Source: Thermovorax subterraneus
Lineage (GTDB): Bacteria > Bacillota > Thermosediminibacteria > Thermosediminibacterales > Thermosediminibacteraceae
NCBI GenBank assembly: GCA_021608145.1
Contig: JAKIHM010000001.1
Location: forward strand, 248,001-312,000
Length of the DNA: 64,000 nt
Direction of reading: 5' to 3'
The translations under genes and the position numbers were made by a program. The notes under the pieces are model-generated. The model ran no database searches. It was not told the DNA's origin and was given only the letters and a program-made list of their open reading frames with translations. The first letter of the stretch is position 1. Every line of letters begins with the position of its first letter. Below, in pieces: positions 8,499 to 16,666 of the stretch.

Positions 8499-9399
8499 AA
8501 TAATATTTCCCGACAGGGAACGGATGAACGAACGCTTGCGGCAGATCGGAGAGGCTGGAGTAAGGAAAAAGCAAAAGGGTACCGCGAGGCAGGATTTGAG
8601 AAGTCTTTGGAGGGATTTTCTGAGATGGGCCGGAAACCTTTCGCCCACGAGGACTTTAGGCAGAGCCCTGGATAGGAAGCTGACCGAGGCCGATATTCCG
8701 TTAAAAGGCGGGGAATTTATCGTAATGGTCGCCGTTTCGGCGATGGGCACCGGAGCTTTTGCCTTTGCCGTTACCTTTGACCTGAAGCTTTCGCTGGTGG
8801 TGGGAGCTTTTTCCGGAGTAATCCCGTTTATTGTGGTGAACGGAAAAAGACAGCGTTGGCTCTCACTCTTCAACCATCAGATGTGCGACGCCCTCACACT
8901 CCTTTCGACTTCCCTGCGGTCCGGCTTCAGCCTAATGCAGGGCATGGACCTGGTGGAGAAGGAACTTCAGGGGCCTGTGGGAAAGGAATTCGGGAGGACC
9001 ATAAGCGAAATAGGGCTCGGGACTTCCACCGAAGAGGCCTTGAAGAACATGGCGGCTAGGGTGAACAGCCGGGATTTGGACCTTGTGGTAACAGCAGTGC
9101 TTATCCAAAGGCAGGTGGGTGGGAATCTAGCGGAAGTTTTGGACAATATCGCTTCTGTAATCCGCGAGCGGGTGAACATGAAGCGGGAGATAAGGGCCCT
9201 TACCGCCCAGGGAAGAATGTCGGGACTTTTAATCGGCATGCTTCCGCTGATACTGGGAGCGTATATTATGGTCACAAATCCGCCTTACCTGCTGGAGCTC
9301 TTAACAGAGCCCCTGGGTCGTCTAATGCTGGTAGGAGCGGTTATCGGTGAAATACTGGGATTCTGGATGATAAAAAAAATTGTGGACATCGATGTATAA
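8431..9399 (+). CDS. tadB: TadB, inner-membrane platform protein
   Basis: A 322-residue type II secretion F-domain protein. Hydrophobic segments lie near residues 5-22, 100-135, 270-290 and 295-315. The GSPF motif region (Q-M-C-D-A-L-T-L-L-S-T-S-L-R-S-G-F-S near 150 and E-V-L-D-N-I-A near 235) lies between them. With TadC it forms the membrane platform driven by CpaF. The ATG at 8431 follows GAGGAGGGC and lies inside the 3' end of cpaF, suggesting coupled translation. Confidence 0.92.
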   Translation: MSAQKIAVLTFTAVFLALIGLSEIIFPDRERMNERLRQIGEAGVRKKQKGTARQDLRSLWRDFLRWAGNLSPTRTLGRALDRKLTEADIPLKGGEFIVMVAVSAMGTGAFAFAVTFDLKLSLVVGAFSGVIPFIVVNGKRQRWLSLFNHQMCDALTLLSTSLRSGFSLMQGMDLVEKELQGPVGKEFGRTISEIGLGTSTEEALKNMAARVNSRDLDLVVTAVLIQRQVGGNLAEVLDNIASVIRERVNMKREIRALTAQGRMSGLLIGMLPLILGAYIMVTNPPYLLELLTEPLGRLMLVGAVIGEILGFWMIKKIVDIDV

Positions 9400-9411
9400 A
9401 GAGGTGAAAAA

Positions 9412-10335
9412 ATGGAGCGCATATTTTTGCCAGCCGGTATCGCCGGCTTAACTTTTATAGCGGTGTACATTACGTTGAAATTTATTGTGGAAAGACGGGC
9501 TCGGGAGAAAAAGAGATTGGAGGAAATAGTGGGCTCTTCGCCAGTTCCGATACGAGAAGTGGAGCTTTCTGTCCCTCTTTTTCACCGTTTTTTCAGACCT
9601 ATATTAAAAAATACTGCCAGATTTGCTGTAAGACTCTTACCCCTTTTCGACGAAGAAGTCCTAACAAAAAAGCTAGTCGAAGCAGGAAGGCCTTATAATC
9701 TTTCGCCGAGGGAATTTGTGGCATTAAAATTCCTCTTAAGTGGGTTCCTGGGATTCATTATGTACTTGGGATTTGAGATAGCCACCTTTCCCGTTATTCA
9801 GCACCTTGCCTTATCGGCAGCTGGAGGACTTGGAGGGTGGCTATTGCCCGACGTATTTCTCAATTCGTTGATTAGAAATAGGAAGGAGAAAGTTGAAAAA
9901 GAGCTACCGGAAGTGTTAGATCTCATTACCGTCTGCATCGAAGCAGGGCTAGGCTTTGATGGGGCGATGACAAAGGTGGTAGAAAAATACAGCGGAATGC
10001 TCGCAGAAGAGATGTCTCAGGTTTTGTCTGAGGTCAGGATGGGAAAACCGCGTAGAGAGGCTCTTAGAAAGATGGCTGAAAGACTGGATGTAGACGACCT
10101 GTCTTCTTTTGTAAGCTCTGTGATAATGGCTGAGCAGCTTGGCATAAGTATGGGTAATGTCATGCGCGTCCAGTCTCGGGAAGTTAGGAACAAAAGGCGA
10201 CAGCGCATTCAGGAAGCGGTCATGAAGGCACCTATTAAAATGCTAATTCCCATAGTAGTTCTTATTTTCCCTTCCTTATTCATAATCCTTTTAGGCCCGG
10301 CGGTCATCCAGCTCATGCGCATTTTCGCAAAATAG
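9412..10335 (+). CDS. tadC: TadC, inner-membrane platform protein
   Basis: A 307-residue paralogue of TadB with an N-terminal membrane helix, two central helices near residues 105-145, the GSPF motif (P-E-V-L-D-L-I-T-V-C-I-E-A-G-L-G-F-D-G-A near 165) and a C-terminal helix pair. It pairs with TadB in the Tad platform. GAGGTG precedes the ATG by 6 nt, and it follows tadB by 12 nt. The next gene's ribosome site overlaps its stop codon. Confidence 0.92.
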   Translation: MERIFLPAGIAGLTFIAVYITLKFIVERRAREKKRLEEIVGSSPVPIREVELSVPLFHRFFRPILKNTARFAVRLLPLFDEEVLTKKLVEAGRPYNLSPREFVALKFLLSGFLGFIMYLGFEIATFPVIQHLALSAAGGLGGWLLPDVFLNSLIRNRKEKVEKELPEVLDLITVCIEAGLGFDGAMTKVVEKYSGMLAEEMSQVLSEVRMGKPRREALRKMAERLDVDDLSSFVSSVIMAEQLGISMGNVMRVQSREVRNKRRQRIQEAVMKAPIKMLIPIVVLIFPSLFIILLGPAVIQLMRIFAK

Positions 10336-10346
10336 GGGTGTTTTTA

Positions 10347-10703
10347 GTGAAGGCGGTCAATATGACCAAGAAAAGGGTTTTAGCTACCAAGGTAGAGGTA
10401 GCTTTGGGCTTTAAGAGATTCATCGGGCTCATTGGCAGGAAGAAACTGGATAGTAACTGCGGACTTTTAATTGTGCCCTGTCGGGGTATTCATACGTATT
10501 TCATGAAATATAATATCGATGCGGTTTATCTAGATGAAAAAGGCAGGGTGGTAAATGTCGCTCATGATATCCCCCCTCATACTTTGGGGCCTGTGTTGAA
10601 GAGGGCCAGAGCGGTGCTGGAATTACCTGCGGGAACATGCCGCAAAACCGGCACGGAGGAAGGTGACCTGCTGCAATTCGTGCAGGAGGAGGATGAAAGG
10701 TGA
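10347..10703 (+). CDS. DUF192 family protein
   Basis: A 118-residue DUF192 protein of unknown function. Family hallmarks are visible: an early T-K-V-E-V-A-L-G-F-K-R-F-I-G-L-I-G-R-K segment, the G-I-H-T-Y-F-M-K-Y-N-I-D-A-V-Y-L-D core near residue 50, and L-E-L-P-A-G-T near residue 92. No signal peptide is visible. The start is the GTG at 10347, behind GGGGTG at 10335-10340 that overlaps the tadC stop. Its place between tadC and a HAMP protein, with a 4-nt overlap into the latter, says it belongs to the pilus operon. DUF192 near pilus loci has no established role that I know of. Confidence 0.88.
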   Translation: MKAVNMTKKRVLATKVEVALGFKRFIGLIGRKKLDSNCGLLIVPCRGIHTYFMKYNIDAVYLDEKGRVVNVAHDIPPHTLGPVLKRARAVLELPAGTCRKTGTEEGDLLQFVQEEDER

Positions 10704-11641
10704 AAAGGATTGGATTCAGGAAGATAAATTTTTCTTTGGGCTTTCGCCTGAGCATGGGGTTTACCCTGATTTTAACCCTGCTTTTAGGGGCTATGGGGAC
10801 AACAATTTACCTTCGGGATAGGGAAGCCTTTATAGAAGAATTCAAAAGCCGCGGATGGGGTATAGCGAAGGCTGCAAACGGTTATGCATACCAGGCTATA
10901 AAGACTGGAGATAGCAAACTCCTTTCTGGAATAGTAAACAGCTTGGTGAATGAAAAGAACGTGATGCAAGCGGCTTTGCTCGAAAAGGACGGCAGGATCC
11001 TGGCGTCGGCAGGCCTAAAAGCCCCGATTCCGTCAAATATTAAGCTGTCCGCACAAGGATGGTCGAAAACTATGAGGGATGAAAAGGGGAATGTAAAAGC
11101 GATGGTATTTTTGTCGCCTGTGACCGCGGAGGATGGTACAGTGGGAGGTTATCTATACCTTCTTTGTAATTTTTCTCCCATTGCCGAGTACCTTCAAAAA
11201 ACGATGCACTATATAATCATCAACTACGTTGCGGTGTGCCTTATCGGACTTATAATGGTAAGGCGAGTTATACGCAACTTCGTGGAAAAGCCGGTCAAAG
11301 CCTTGATGGTAGCTACAGAGAGGGTTTCTATCGGCGACTTTTCCCAAAAATTGCAGATTATAAACAACGACGAACTAGGGCAGCTCGCTTGTGCTTTTAA
11401 TGCTATGATGGACCAGCTTGGGCTGCTTTTCGGCAACATAAAAAACATTACAAAGGATATGATCCAGAACTCGGATTTAATAAGCCAGCGCTCGGCTTAT
11501 GTGGAAAGATATGACTCAAGTGTCCTTGATGCCGGGAGAAAATCAGAATTGATGAAAGAGATAGCAACAGCCGCAAGGCGCATCGCGCGCATTGGCAACC
11601 AATTAGATTCTCTGGTTCAGCAATTTAAGACAAATTCTTGA
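10700..11641 (+). CDS. HAMP-domain membrane sensor without catalytic output
   Basis: A 313-residue protein with two transmembrane helices (about 14-37 and 172-192) bracketing a ~135-residue extracytoplasmic sensor domain (Cache/PAS-like pattern: M-Q-A-A-L-L-E-K-D-G-R-I-L-A-S near 87-101). A HAMP domain (V-E-K-P-V-K-A-L near 200) and a short coiled tail follow. There is no kinase, cyclase or methyl-accepting module, so it probably signals through protein contact. The GTG at 10700 overlaps the DUF192 stop. Standing just before a soluble DegS-like kinase gene, it could be the sensory partner of that kinase, which is inference. Confidence 0.8.
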   Translation: MKRIGFRKINFSLGFRLSMGFTLILTLLLGAMGTTIYLRDREAFIEEFKSRGWGIAKAANGYAYQAIKTGDSKLLSGIVNSLVNEKNVMQAALLEKDGRILASAGLKAPIPSNIKLSAQGWSKTMRDEKGNVKAMVFLSPVTAEDGTVGGYLYLLCNFSPIAEYLQKTMHYIIINYVAVCLIGLIMVRRVIRNFVEKPVKALMVATERVSIGDFSQKLQIINNDELGQLACAFNAMMDQLGLLFGNIKNITKDMIQNSDLISQRSAYVERYDSSVLDAGRKSELMKEIATAARRIARIGNQLDSLVQQFKTNS

Positions 11642-11720
11642 GTTTTTATAAAGGGAAACTGACATTTGATAACGAATATAAATTATATGGCAATATTTTG
11701 GCGGCGGGGACGGGTACGAA

Positions 11721-12860
11721 ATGGTGGATGTTACAAAACTTGAAAAAATAGTGAACAAGACGAGAAAAATAGTGGAAAAGAGCAAGGAAGAACTTTACCA
11801 GTTGGGGGAGTCTGCCAGGCGGGAGTACGAACGCACTAAATACGAGCTGGATTCTGTAAAAAAGCAAATATCGGACATTATAAGGGAAGTGGAAGAACTG
11901 GAAGAAGAATACATGAAAGCGCGGCTTTACTTGATGGAGGTCAGCAGGGAATTTAAAAAGTACAGCGAAGAAGAGATAAAATATGCCTACGAAAGGGCCC
12001 ACGAAAAGCAGCTGGAGCTTCTGAGCAAGAGGGAAAAGGAAAAAATGCTGAGGCTCACGCGGGATCACCTGGAGCGAAACTTAAAGAATCTGGAAGCTAC
12101 CATAAGGCGGGCGGAAGAGCTGATTGCCAACATAGGCATGGTGCTGAAGATTCTGGGCAACGACTTGGAGTCGATAAGTGTTGAAATAGGTGAAATCCAG
12201 CAGAGGCAGGCCCTCGGATTTTCCATAATCATGGCTCAGGAGGAGGAAAGGAAGAGGGTGGCCAGGGAAATTCACGACGGTCCCGCCCAGAGCCTCGCCA
12301 ACATAGTGATGAGGGCGGAGTACTGCCTGAAGCTCATGGAATTGGACCCTTCCAGAGTGAGAGAAGAACTTATAGCTTTGATGGAGATGGTGAGAAAAAG
12401 CCTTCAGGACGTGCGAAAGATAATTTTCGACTTAAGGCCCATGTCGCTGGATGACCTTGGACTTGTGCCGGCACTTAAAAAATATGTGGAAATATTTCAG
12501 AACGAGTGTGGGATTTTCGTGGAGCTCACTGTTTTAGGGGTAGAGTATCCACTCGAAAACGGTCAGGCAGTGGCTATATTCAGGGTGATACACGAGGCCA
12601 TGACGAATATAAAAAAATACGCAAGGGCTTCTCAAGTTGTTATTAAAGTAGAATTTCTCAAAAACAAAGTCAATGTGCTCGTACGGGACAATGGCATCGG
12701 TTTTGATGTGGAAAAGGTTTTTTCAGAAAAGCAGGGAAAAGCTTTCGGCATAATAGGTATGAGAGAAAGGATTCAACTATTAAATGGGAAGTTTGAGATA
12801 AAGTCCTCTCCTAACCGGGGAACGGAAGTATTTTTAAGCGTTCCTGTAGCGACGAGGTAA
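11721..12860 (+). CDS. degS: DegS-like cytoplasmic sensor histidine kinase
   Basis: A 379-residue kinase. Residues 1-170 form a long charged coiled coil as in DegS. Then comes the HisKA_3 dimerisation domain with the phospho-accepting histidine in R-E-I-H-D-G-P-A-Q-S near residue 190. The GHKL ATPase follows, with an N box (H-E-A-M-T-N-I-K-K-Y), a G1 box D-N-G-I-G-F-D and a G2 box F-G-I-I-G-M-R-E-R. There is no membrane segment. The response-regulator gene follows directly. The 79-nt gap upstream shows no convincing promoter, so it may be read with the tad operon. Confidence 0.92.
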   Translation: MVDVTKLEKIVNKTRKIVEKSKEELYQLGESARREYERTKYELDSVKKQISDIIREVEELEEEYMKARLYLMEVSREFKKYSEEEIKYAYERAHEKQLELLSKREKEKMLRLTRDHLERNLKNLEATIRRAEELIANIGMVLKILGNDLESISVEIGEIQQRQALGFSIIMAQEEERKRVAREIHDGPAQSLANIVMRAEYCLKLMELDPSRVREELIALMEMVRKSLQDVRKIIFDLRPMSLDDLGLVPALKKYVEIFQNECGIFVELTVLGVEYPLENGQAVAIFRVIHEAMTNIKKYARASQVVIKVEFLKNKVNVLVRDNGIGFDVEKVFSEKQGKAFGIIGMRERIQLLNGKFEIKSSPNRGTEVFLSVPVATR

Positions 12861-12889
12861 GTAATTTGGGGGCGGAGGGATCTAGCATT

Positions 12890-13555
12890 ATGGAAAAAGA
12901 AAAAATAAGGGTTATCGTAGCGGACGACCATGCTCTAGTAAGGGAAGGTATCGTAAAGATCATCTCTCTTGAGCCGGATATTTTAGTCGTGGGTGAAGCG
13001 TCCGATGGAGAAGAGGCTGTGCAACTTGCTGTTTCGCAAGAAGTCGATGTGGTTTTGATGGACATTAATATGCCGAAGATAAATGGCATCGAAGCTACAA
13101 GAATCATAAAAAGCAAAAAGCCTGAAGTAAATGTAATCGCCCTTACAATACACGAGCAGGAGGATTATCTTTTCGAAATGATAAAAAATGGAGTTTCAGG
13201 TTATGCGTTAAAAGATATACGGCCAGACGAACTGATAGTCACTATTAGAAATGTCGCAAAAGGTCAGGCCTTTATTCCGCCTTCGCTTATTCAAAAGGTA
13301 TTCGAGGAATTCAAGAGGCTTTCAAGGACTCGCGAAGGGGGTGTTAATGCTTTCGACCTGACGGAGCGGGAAATAGAAATCCTCCAGCACCTGGCTCGAG
13401 GTCTTTCCAACAGAGATATAGCAGAAAAGCTCTTTATAAGCGAAAAAACTGTGAAAAACCACCTCACCAATATTTTTCAAAAAATGGGTGTAACGGATAG
13501 AACACAGGCCTTGCTTTTGGCGATAAAACACGATATCGTAAAGATAGAAGTATAA
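12890..13555 (+). CDS. degU: NarL/DegU family response regulator
   Basis: A 221-residue two-domain regulator. The receiver domain has V-A-D-D-H, the phospho-aspartate in V-V-L-M-D-I-N-M-P-K and a lysine in Y-A-L-K-D-I. The C-terminal LuxR-type helix-turn-helix is clear (L-T-E-R-E-I-E-I-L-Q-H-L-A-R-G-L-S-N-R-D-I-A then T-V-K-N-H-L). The start is the ATG at 12890 behind GGAGGGA. It pairs with the upstream kinase and plausibly controls the pilus genes or degradative genes, as DegU does in Bacillus. Confidence 0.92.
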   Translation: MEKEKIRVIVADDHALVREGIVKIISLEPDILVVGEASDGEEAVQLAVSQEVDVVLMDINMPKINGIEATRIIKSKKPEVNVIALTIHEQEDYLFEMIKNGVSGYALKDIRPDELIVTIRNVAKGQAFIPPSLIQKVFEEFKRLSRTREGGVNAFDLTEREIEILQHLARGLSNRDIAEKLFISEKTVKNHLTNIFQKMGVTDRTQALLLAIKHDIVKIEV

Positions 13556-13572
13556 TTGGGAGGAATCTTCCT

Positions 13573-14352
13573 TTGATACTCGTTGCTACTTCAGGCTATT
13601 CTTACCGGGACTGGAGGGGGAAATATTACCCCGAGGACATGAAGGAAAGCGACATGCTTTCCTTTTACAGCAGGGAGTTTCCCTTTACCGAGGTCAACTC
13701 CAGTTACTACAGCCTGCCGTCCCCATACATGTTTTACCAGATGATGAAAAAGACCCCGGAAAACTTCATCTTCGTGGTAAAGGCTTACGGTGGCATGACC
13801 CACCAGGGTGACCTGGGGGAAACGACAGTGAGCAAGTTCAAAGATGCCTTAAAGCCGCTTGCTGAAGCAGGAAGGCTTGGGTGCGTGCTTGCCCAATTCC
13901 CTTACAGCTTCCACAACACGGAGAAAAACAGGGACTATCTGAAAAGGTTGCGGGAAAGGCTACAAGGTTTTCCCCTGGCCGTAGAGTTTAGGTCCGACGA
14001 CTGGCTGAGATTGGAGGTTTTAAAGCTGCTCAGAGAAAACGACATGGCTTTCGTGTGCGTGGACGAACCGCCAGTGAAAGGCCTTCTTCCGCCTGCAGTG
14101 ATAGCGACCAGCTCCATAGGATATGTCAGGTTCCACGGCAGGAATGCAGAAAAGTGGTATAACCATCAAAAGTCCTACGAGCGGTACGACTACCTTTATA
14201 CCGAAAGGGAACTGGCCGAATGGGTGCCCAGGATAAGGGAACTTTCCCGGAAGACCGAAGTAGTCTTTATAGCCATGAACAATCACTTCAACGCTTCGGC
14301 GGTTATAAACGCAAGGCAGCTCCTCGGGCTCTTAAAGGAGGCAGGATTATGA
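13573..14352 (+). CDS. DUF72 family protein
   Basis: A 259-residue DUF72 (YecE-like) TIM-barrel-type protein of unconfirmed function. The N-terminus S-G-Y-S-Y-R-D-W-R-G-K-Y-Y-P, the early E-V-N-S-S-Y-Y motif, and later V-E-F-R-S-D-D-W, Y-V-R-F-H-G-R-N and A-M-N-N-H-F-N-A-S-A motifs are typical. GGGAGG lies 9-10 nt before the TTG start. It is linked by a 4-nt overlap to the HAD phosphatase gene and sits 17 nt after the response-regulator stop. Confidence 0.92.
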   Translation: MILVATSGYSYRDWRGKYYPEDMKESDMLSFYSREFPFTEVNSSYYSLPSPYMFYQMMKKTPENFIFVVKAYGGMTHQGDLGETTVSKFKDALKPLAEAGRLGCVLAQFPYSFHNTEKNRDYLKRLRERLQGFPLAVEFRSDDWLRLEVLKLLRENDMAFVCVDEPPVKGLLPPAVIATSSIGYVRFHGRNAEKWYNHQKSYERYDYLYTERELAEWVPRIRELSRKTEVVFIAMNNHFNASAVINARQLLGLLKEAGL

Positions 14353-15251
14353 GCACACCTTACAAAATGATAGCCTTAGACGTGGACGGGACCTTGATTT
14401 CCAGCGGATACACCGTATCCAGCCGCACCCGGCAGGCTTTAAGAAAAGCGATGGGCATGGGGATGATAGTGACCCTTGCAACGGGCCGCTTTTGGGGAAG
14501 CGCGGTGCGCATCGCAAGGAGCATCCCGGTAAACGCGCCGGTAGTTTCGAACGACGGTGCCTTGATAAAGGACGTGTATTCGGGGAAGGAGCTTTTTTAC
14601 CGGCCTCTTCCCCTCGAAGTGGCAAAGCACGTATTAAAGGTGGCTGGTCGGTACCCGAGCTTCGAAGTGCAAATTTTTCTGAAAGGAAGAAAGATCTTTT
14701 CGGGTACCGCCTACTGGAAGATGCAGCTTAGGCGTTATTTTCGCTCCACAAGGAAATTTTCATTTCGGGGTTTTTACAATTACATGAAGGACTTTGTGCT
14801 ATTGCCGGTGGAGAATGCCGGGAGTTTGGAAAGGGCCTTGGAGCTTTTAAAAGAAGCGCCTACCAAGATAGTCATCTCTGGAAAGCCGGAGGAGATAAGG
14901 GAATTTTCCGAAGAACTTGCAAAAGACCTAGATGACAGGATTTATATAACCTCGGCTATAAAAAACAGCATAGACATTTTAGAAGGCAGCGTGTCCAAGG
15001 CAAAGGGCCTCGAAGTGCTCTCGGGAATCTTAGGCATAAAAAGGGAAGAAATAATCGCAGTGGGAGATAACTTTAACGACCTTGAGATGCTTAAATTCGC
15101 AGGACTCGGGGTGGCAATGGGAAACGCGCCGGAGACGGTAAAGCAAAGGGCGGACTTCGTGACGGCAAAAAACGACGAAGATGGGGTCGCCTTTCTCGTG
15201 GAAAGCGTTTTGTGTTCGAAAAAAGGGGGGCGGATTTGGGCAGGGTTGTAG
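14349..15251 (+). CDS. Cof-type HAD-superfamily phosphatase
   Basis: A 300-residue HAD IIB (Cof/YwpJ-like) hydrolase, probably a sugar-phosphate or small-phosphate phosphatase. Motif I is A-L-D-V-D-G-T-L near residue 12. Motif II lies in T-L-A-T-G-R near 42, motif III is a lysine near residue 217 (S-V-S-K-A-K-G-L), and motif IV is G-D-N-F-N-D-L-E-M-L. A C2-type cap domain lies between residues 90 and 190. The ATG at 14349 lies 9 nt after AAAGGAGG and overlaps the DUF72 stop. The transcript probably ends at the hairpin after 15265. Confidence 0.92.
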   Translation: MSTPYKMIALDVDGTLISSGYTVSSRTRQALRKAMGMGMIVTLATGRFWGSAVRIARSIPVNAPVVSNDGALIKDVYSGKELFYRPLPLEVAKHVLKVAGRYPSFEVQIFLKGRKIFSGTAYWKMQLRRYFRSTRKFSFRGFYNYMKDFVLLPVENAGSLERALELLKEAPTKIVISGKPEEIREFSEELAKDLDDRIYITSAIKNSIDILEGSVSKAKGLEVLSGILGIKREEIIAVGDNFNDLEMLKFAGLGVAMGNAPETVKQRADFVTAKNDEDGVAFLVESVLCSKKGGRIWAGL

Positions 15252-15264
15252 AAGGCCTCGGATG

Positions 15265-15296
15265 AAAAAAGGGTATCCAGCAGGATACCCTAATTT
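15265..15296. terminator. Bidirectional terminator between convergent genes
   Basis: GGGTATCC at 15271-15278 and GGATACCC at 15283-15290 form a hairpin with a 4-nt loop. Six As lie on its left (a T run for the minus strand) and TAATTT on its right. It separates the plus-strand HAD gene from the minus-strand ATP-grasp gene and overlaps the latter's stop codon. Confidence 0.75.
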
Positions 15297-16255
15297 AATC
15301 CATATCTTTCTAAAGCGCTTTTCACAATGGCTCCGATAAACTCGGCCCTGCTCATGCCCAAAGTTTTGGCCATGTAGCCCATGTAGCCGTGATGGGTGCC
15401 GTCTTTAGACATGGTAAGCCCGGCGAAGGTGTTTATCTCGAGGAAGTACGGCACTCCATCTTCGCCAAGGATCATGTCTATCCTCCCGTAATCCCTCGCG
15501 TTCAGGACTTTGTAAATCGCCAGGGCGGTTTCCTTTACCCTTTTTTCTTCTTCCTGCGAAAGCCTTGCGGGACAGTGGATTATCTCGTTGTCATACATCT
15601 TATGTTCGAAGGTATTAGTTCTTACGGAGTTATATTCGATTTCCACCGGCGGCAGCACCTTCGGAGCTTTATAGCCGATGATTCCGACGGTTATCTCCCT
15701 TCCTCTGATGAATTCCTCTACGAGCGCTGCCTGGCCAATTTTACCTGTTATCTTGGCCACCACACGCGGTAGGTCTTCGGGGCTTTCCACAATGTTTTCC
15801 TCGCTTATTCCGGCACTGCCGCGGCCCCGGATAGGCTTTACGAAAAGGGGAAACCTTAAATCATGGTCCGAGATATTTTCCGGGTCCTCCACCACTATAA
15901 ACCTGGGAGTGGGAAGATTATGAAATGCCACTATCTTTTTTCTTGTAGCTTTATCAATAGCCACGAGGTCGATGCCGGACCCGGCGAAGGGGATTCCGAA
16001 GGCCTCAAGAAAGGCCACTTCCTGAAGGGATGAAGCGTTGAACACGAGGTCTACCTTTTCTTCCAGCACTTTTTGCAAGGTCTCCATCGGATTTTCGCTC
16101 TTCCATTCTATTAAGGTAGCGTCGTAACCCGCCTCTTTTATCGCCGAGTAGTGCTGGTAGGCCTCTTCGTAGGCGTCGTCGTAGATGTTTTCTCCTGAGA
16201 CTTTCATCTGAAGTTCCACGTTGCGGAATTTGCGCCAGAATACTCCTACCTTCAT
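15290..16255 (-). CDS. D-alanine--D-alanine ligase-like ATP-grasp enzyme
   Basis: A 321-residue ATP-grasp ligase of the D-Ala-D-Ala ligase group. A Rossmann-like N-terminal third ends near F-G-I-P-F-A-G-S-G-I-D, followed by F-V-K-P-I-R-G-R-G-S-A-G-I (ATP-binding lysine and glycine loop), V-E-E-F-I-R-G-R-E-I-T-V, and R-I-D-M-I-L with F-L-E-I-N-T (metal ligands). It may make a D-Ala-D-X cell-wall unit, but peptide substrates are equally possible. The ATG at 16255 is spaced 8 nt from GGGGG; a GTG at 16258 is the alternative. Expression is probably controlled by the c-di-AMP riboswitch and terminator just upstream. Confidence 0.88.
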   Translation of the reverse strand: MKVGVFWRKFRNVELQMKVSGENIYDDAYEEAYQHYSAIKEAGYDATLIEWKSENPMETLQKVLEEKVDLVFNASSLQEVAFLEAFGIPFAGSGIDLVAIDKATRKKIVAFHNLPTPRFIVVEDPENISDHDLRFPLFVKPIRGRGSAGISEENIVESPEDLPRVVAKITGKIGQAALVEEFIRGREITVGIIGYKAPKVLPPVEIEYNSVRTNTFEHKMYDNEIIHCPARLSQEEEKRVKETALAIYKVLNARDYGRIDMILGEDGVPYFLEINTFAGLTMSKDGTHHGYMGYMAKTLGMSRAEFIGAIVKSALERYGLN

Positions 16256-16301
16256 CACATTCGCCCCCTTCTTTTAAAGATTTAGAAGTTAAATGTTAAA
16301 C

Positions 16302-16330
16302 AAAAAAAGCTATGGAGGACCATAGCTTTT
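16302..16330 (-). terminator. Intrinsic terminator of the c-di-AMP riboswitch
   Basis: On the minus strand AGCTATGG, a 4-nt loop and CCATAGCT are extended by AAAA/TTTT pairing and end in a run of seven Ts. It lies between the aptamer and the ATP-grasp gene, so it is the probable expression platform of an off-switch. Confidence 0.85.
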
Positions 16331-16361
16331 CGGCAAAACTTCCCGGCAATCTACCCCCTCT

Positions 16362-16515
16362 TTAACGCTTACGAGGTTAGCTGACGGGTTCGGGTCAAGA
16401 GGCTAACCCTACTCCTTCTTGATACAGGAACGTCCCCTATATAAGAAGGAGATTCACCCCAAAAAAAGTGGGTCCCCCGCTTCCTTCCTCTCAAGGGGAA
16501 GGAATTCAGCGATTC
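16362..16515 (-). ncRNA. ydaO/yuaA c-di-AMP riboswitch
   Basis: Read on the minus strand, the leader shows the conserved blocks of the ydaO motif in order: GCTGAAT, GGGGGACCCA, TGGGGTGAATC, GTAGGG, then CCCGAACCCGTCAGCTAACC followed by TCGTAAGCG. The closing P1 helix is CGCT at 16508-16511 (complement) with AGCG at 16366-16369. A perfect hairpin terminator follows, and a sigma-A promoter precedes. ydaO riboswitches bind c-di-AMP and usually lower expression of cell-wall and potassium/osmolyte genes. Here the target is a D-Ala-D-Ala ligase-like gene. Confidence 0.95.
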
Positions 16516-16538
16516 CAGAAAATTCACTTGTATACATT

Positions 16539-16567
16539 ATTCTACCATGATATGAGGGACGAGTCAA
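16539..16567 (-). promoter_or_regulatory. Sigma-A promoter of the riboswitch leader
   Basis: On the minus strand TTGACT (16562-16567) and TAGAAT (16539-16544) are separated by exactly 17 bp. Transcription would begin just upstream of the c-di-AMP aptamer. Confidence 0.8.
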
Positions 16568-16666
16568 TTAAAAAATTTAATTTTCATTTATCGAATTTGG
16601 ACAAAATTTGCTATAATTTGATATAATATCCATAAAGCAATACCAAATTATCCGGAGGGTTGTAAG

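Noticed and set aside
16620-16660. A promoter for the chemoreceptor at 16667 (TATAAT-like boxes after TTGGAC)
   Set aside because: The two TATAAT-like boxes give 9- or 19-bp spacing to the only -35 candidate; neither is convincing.
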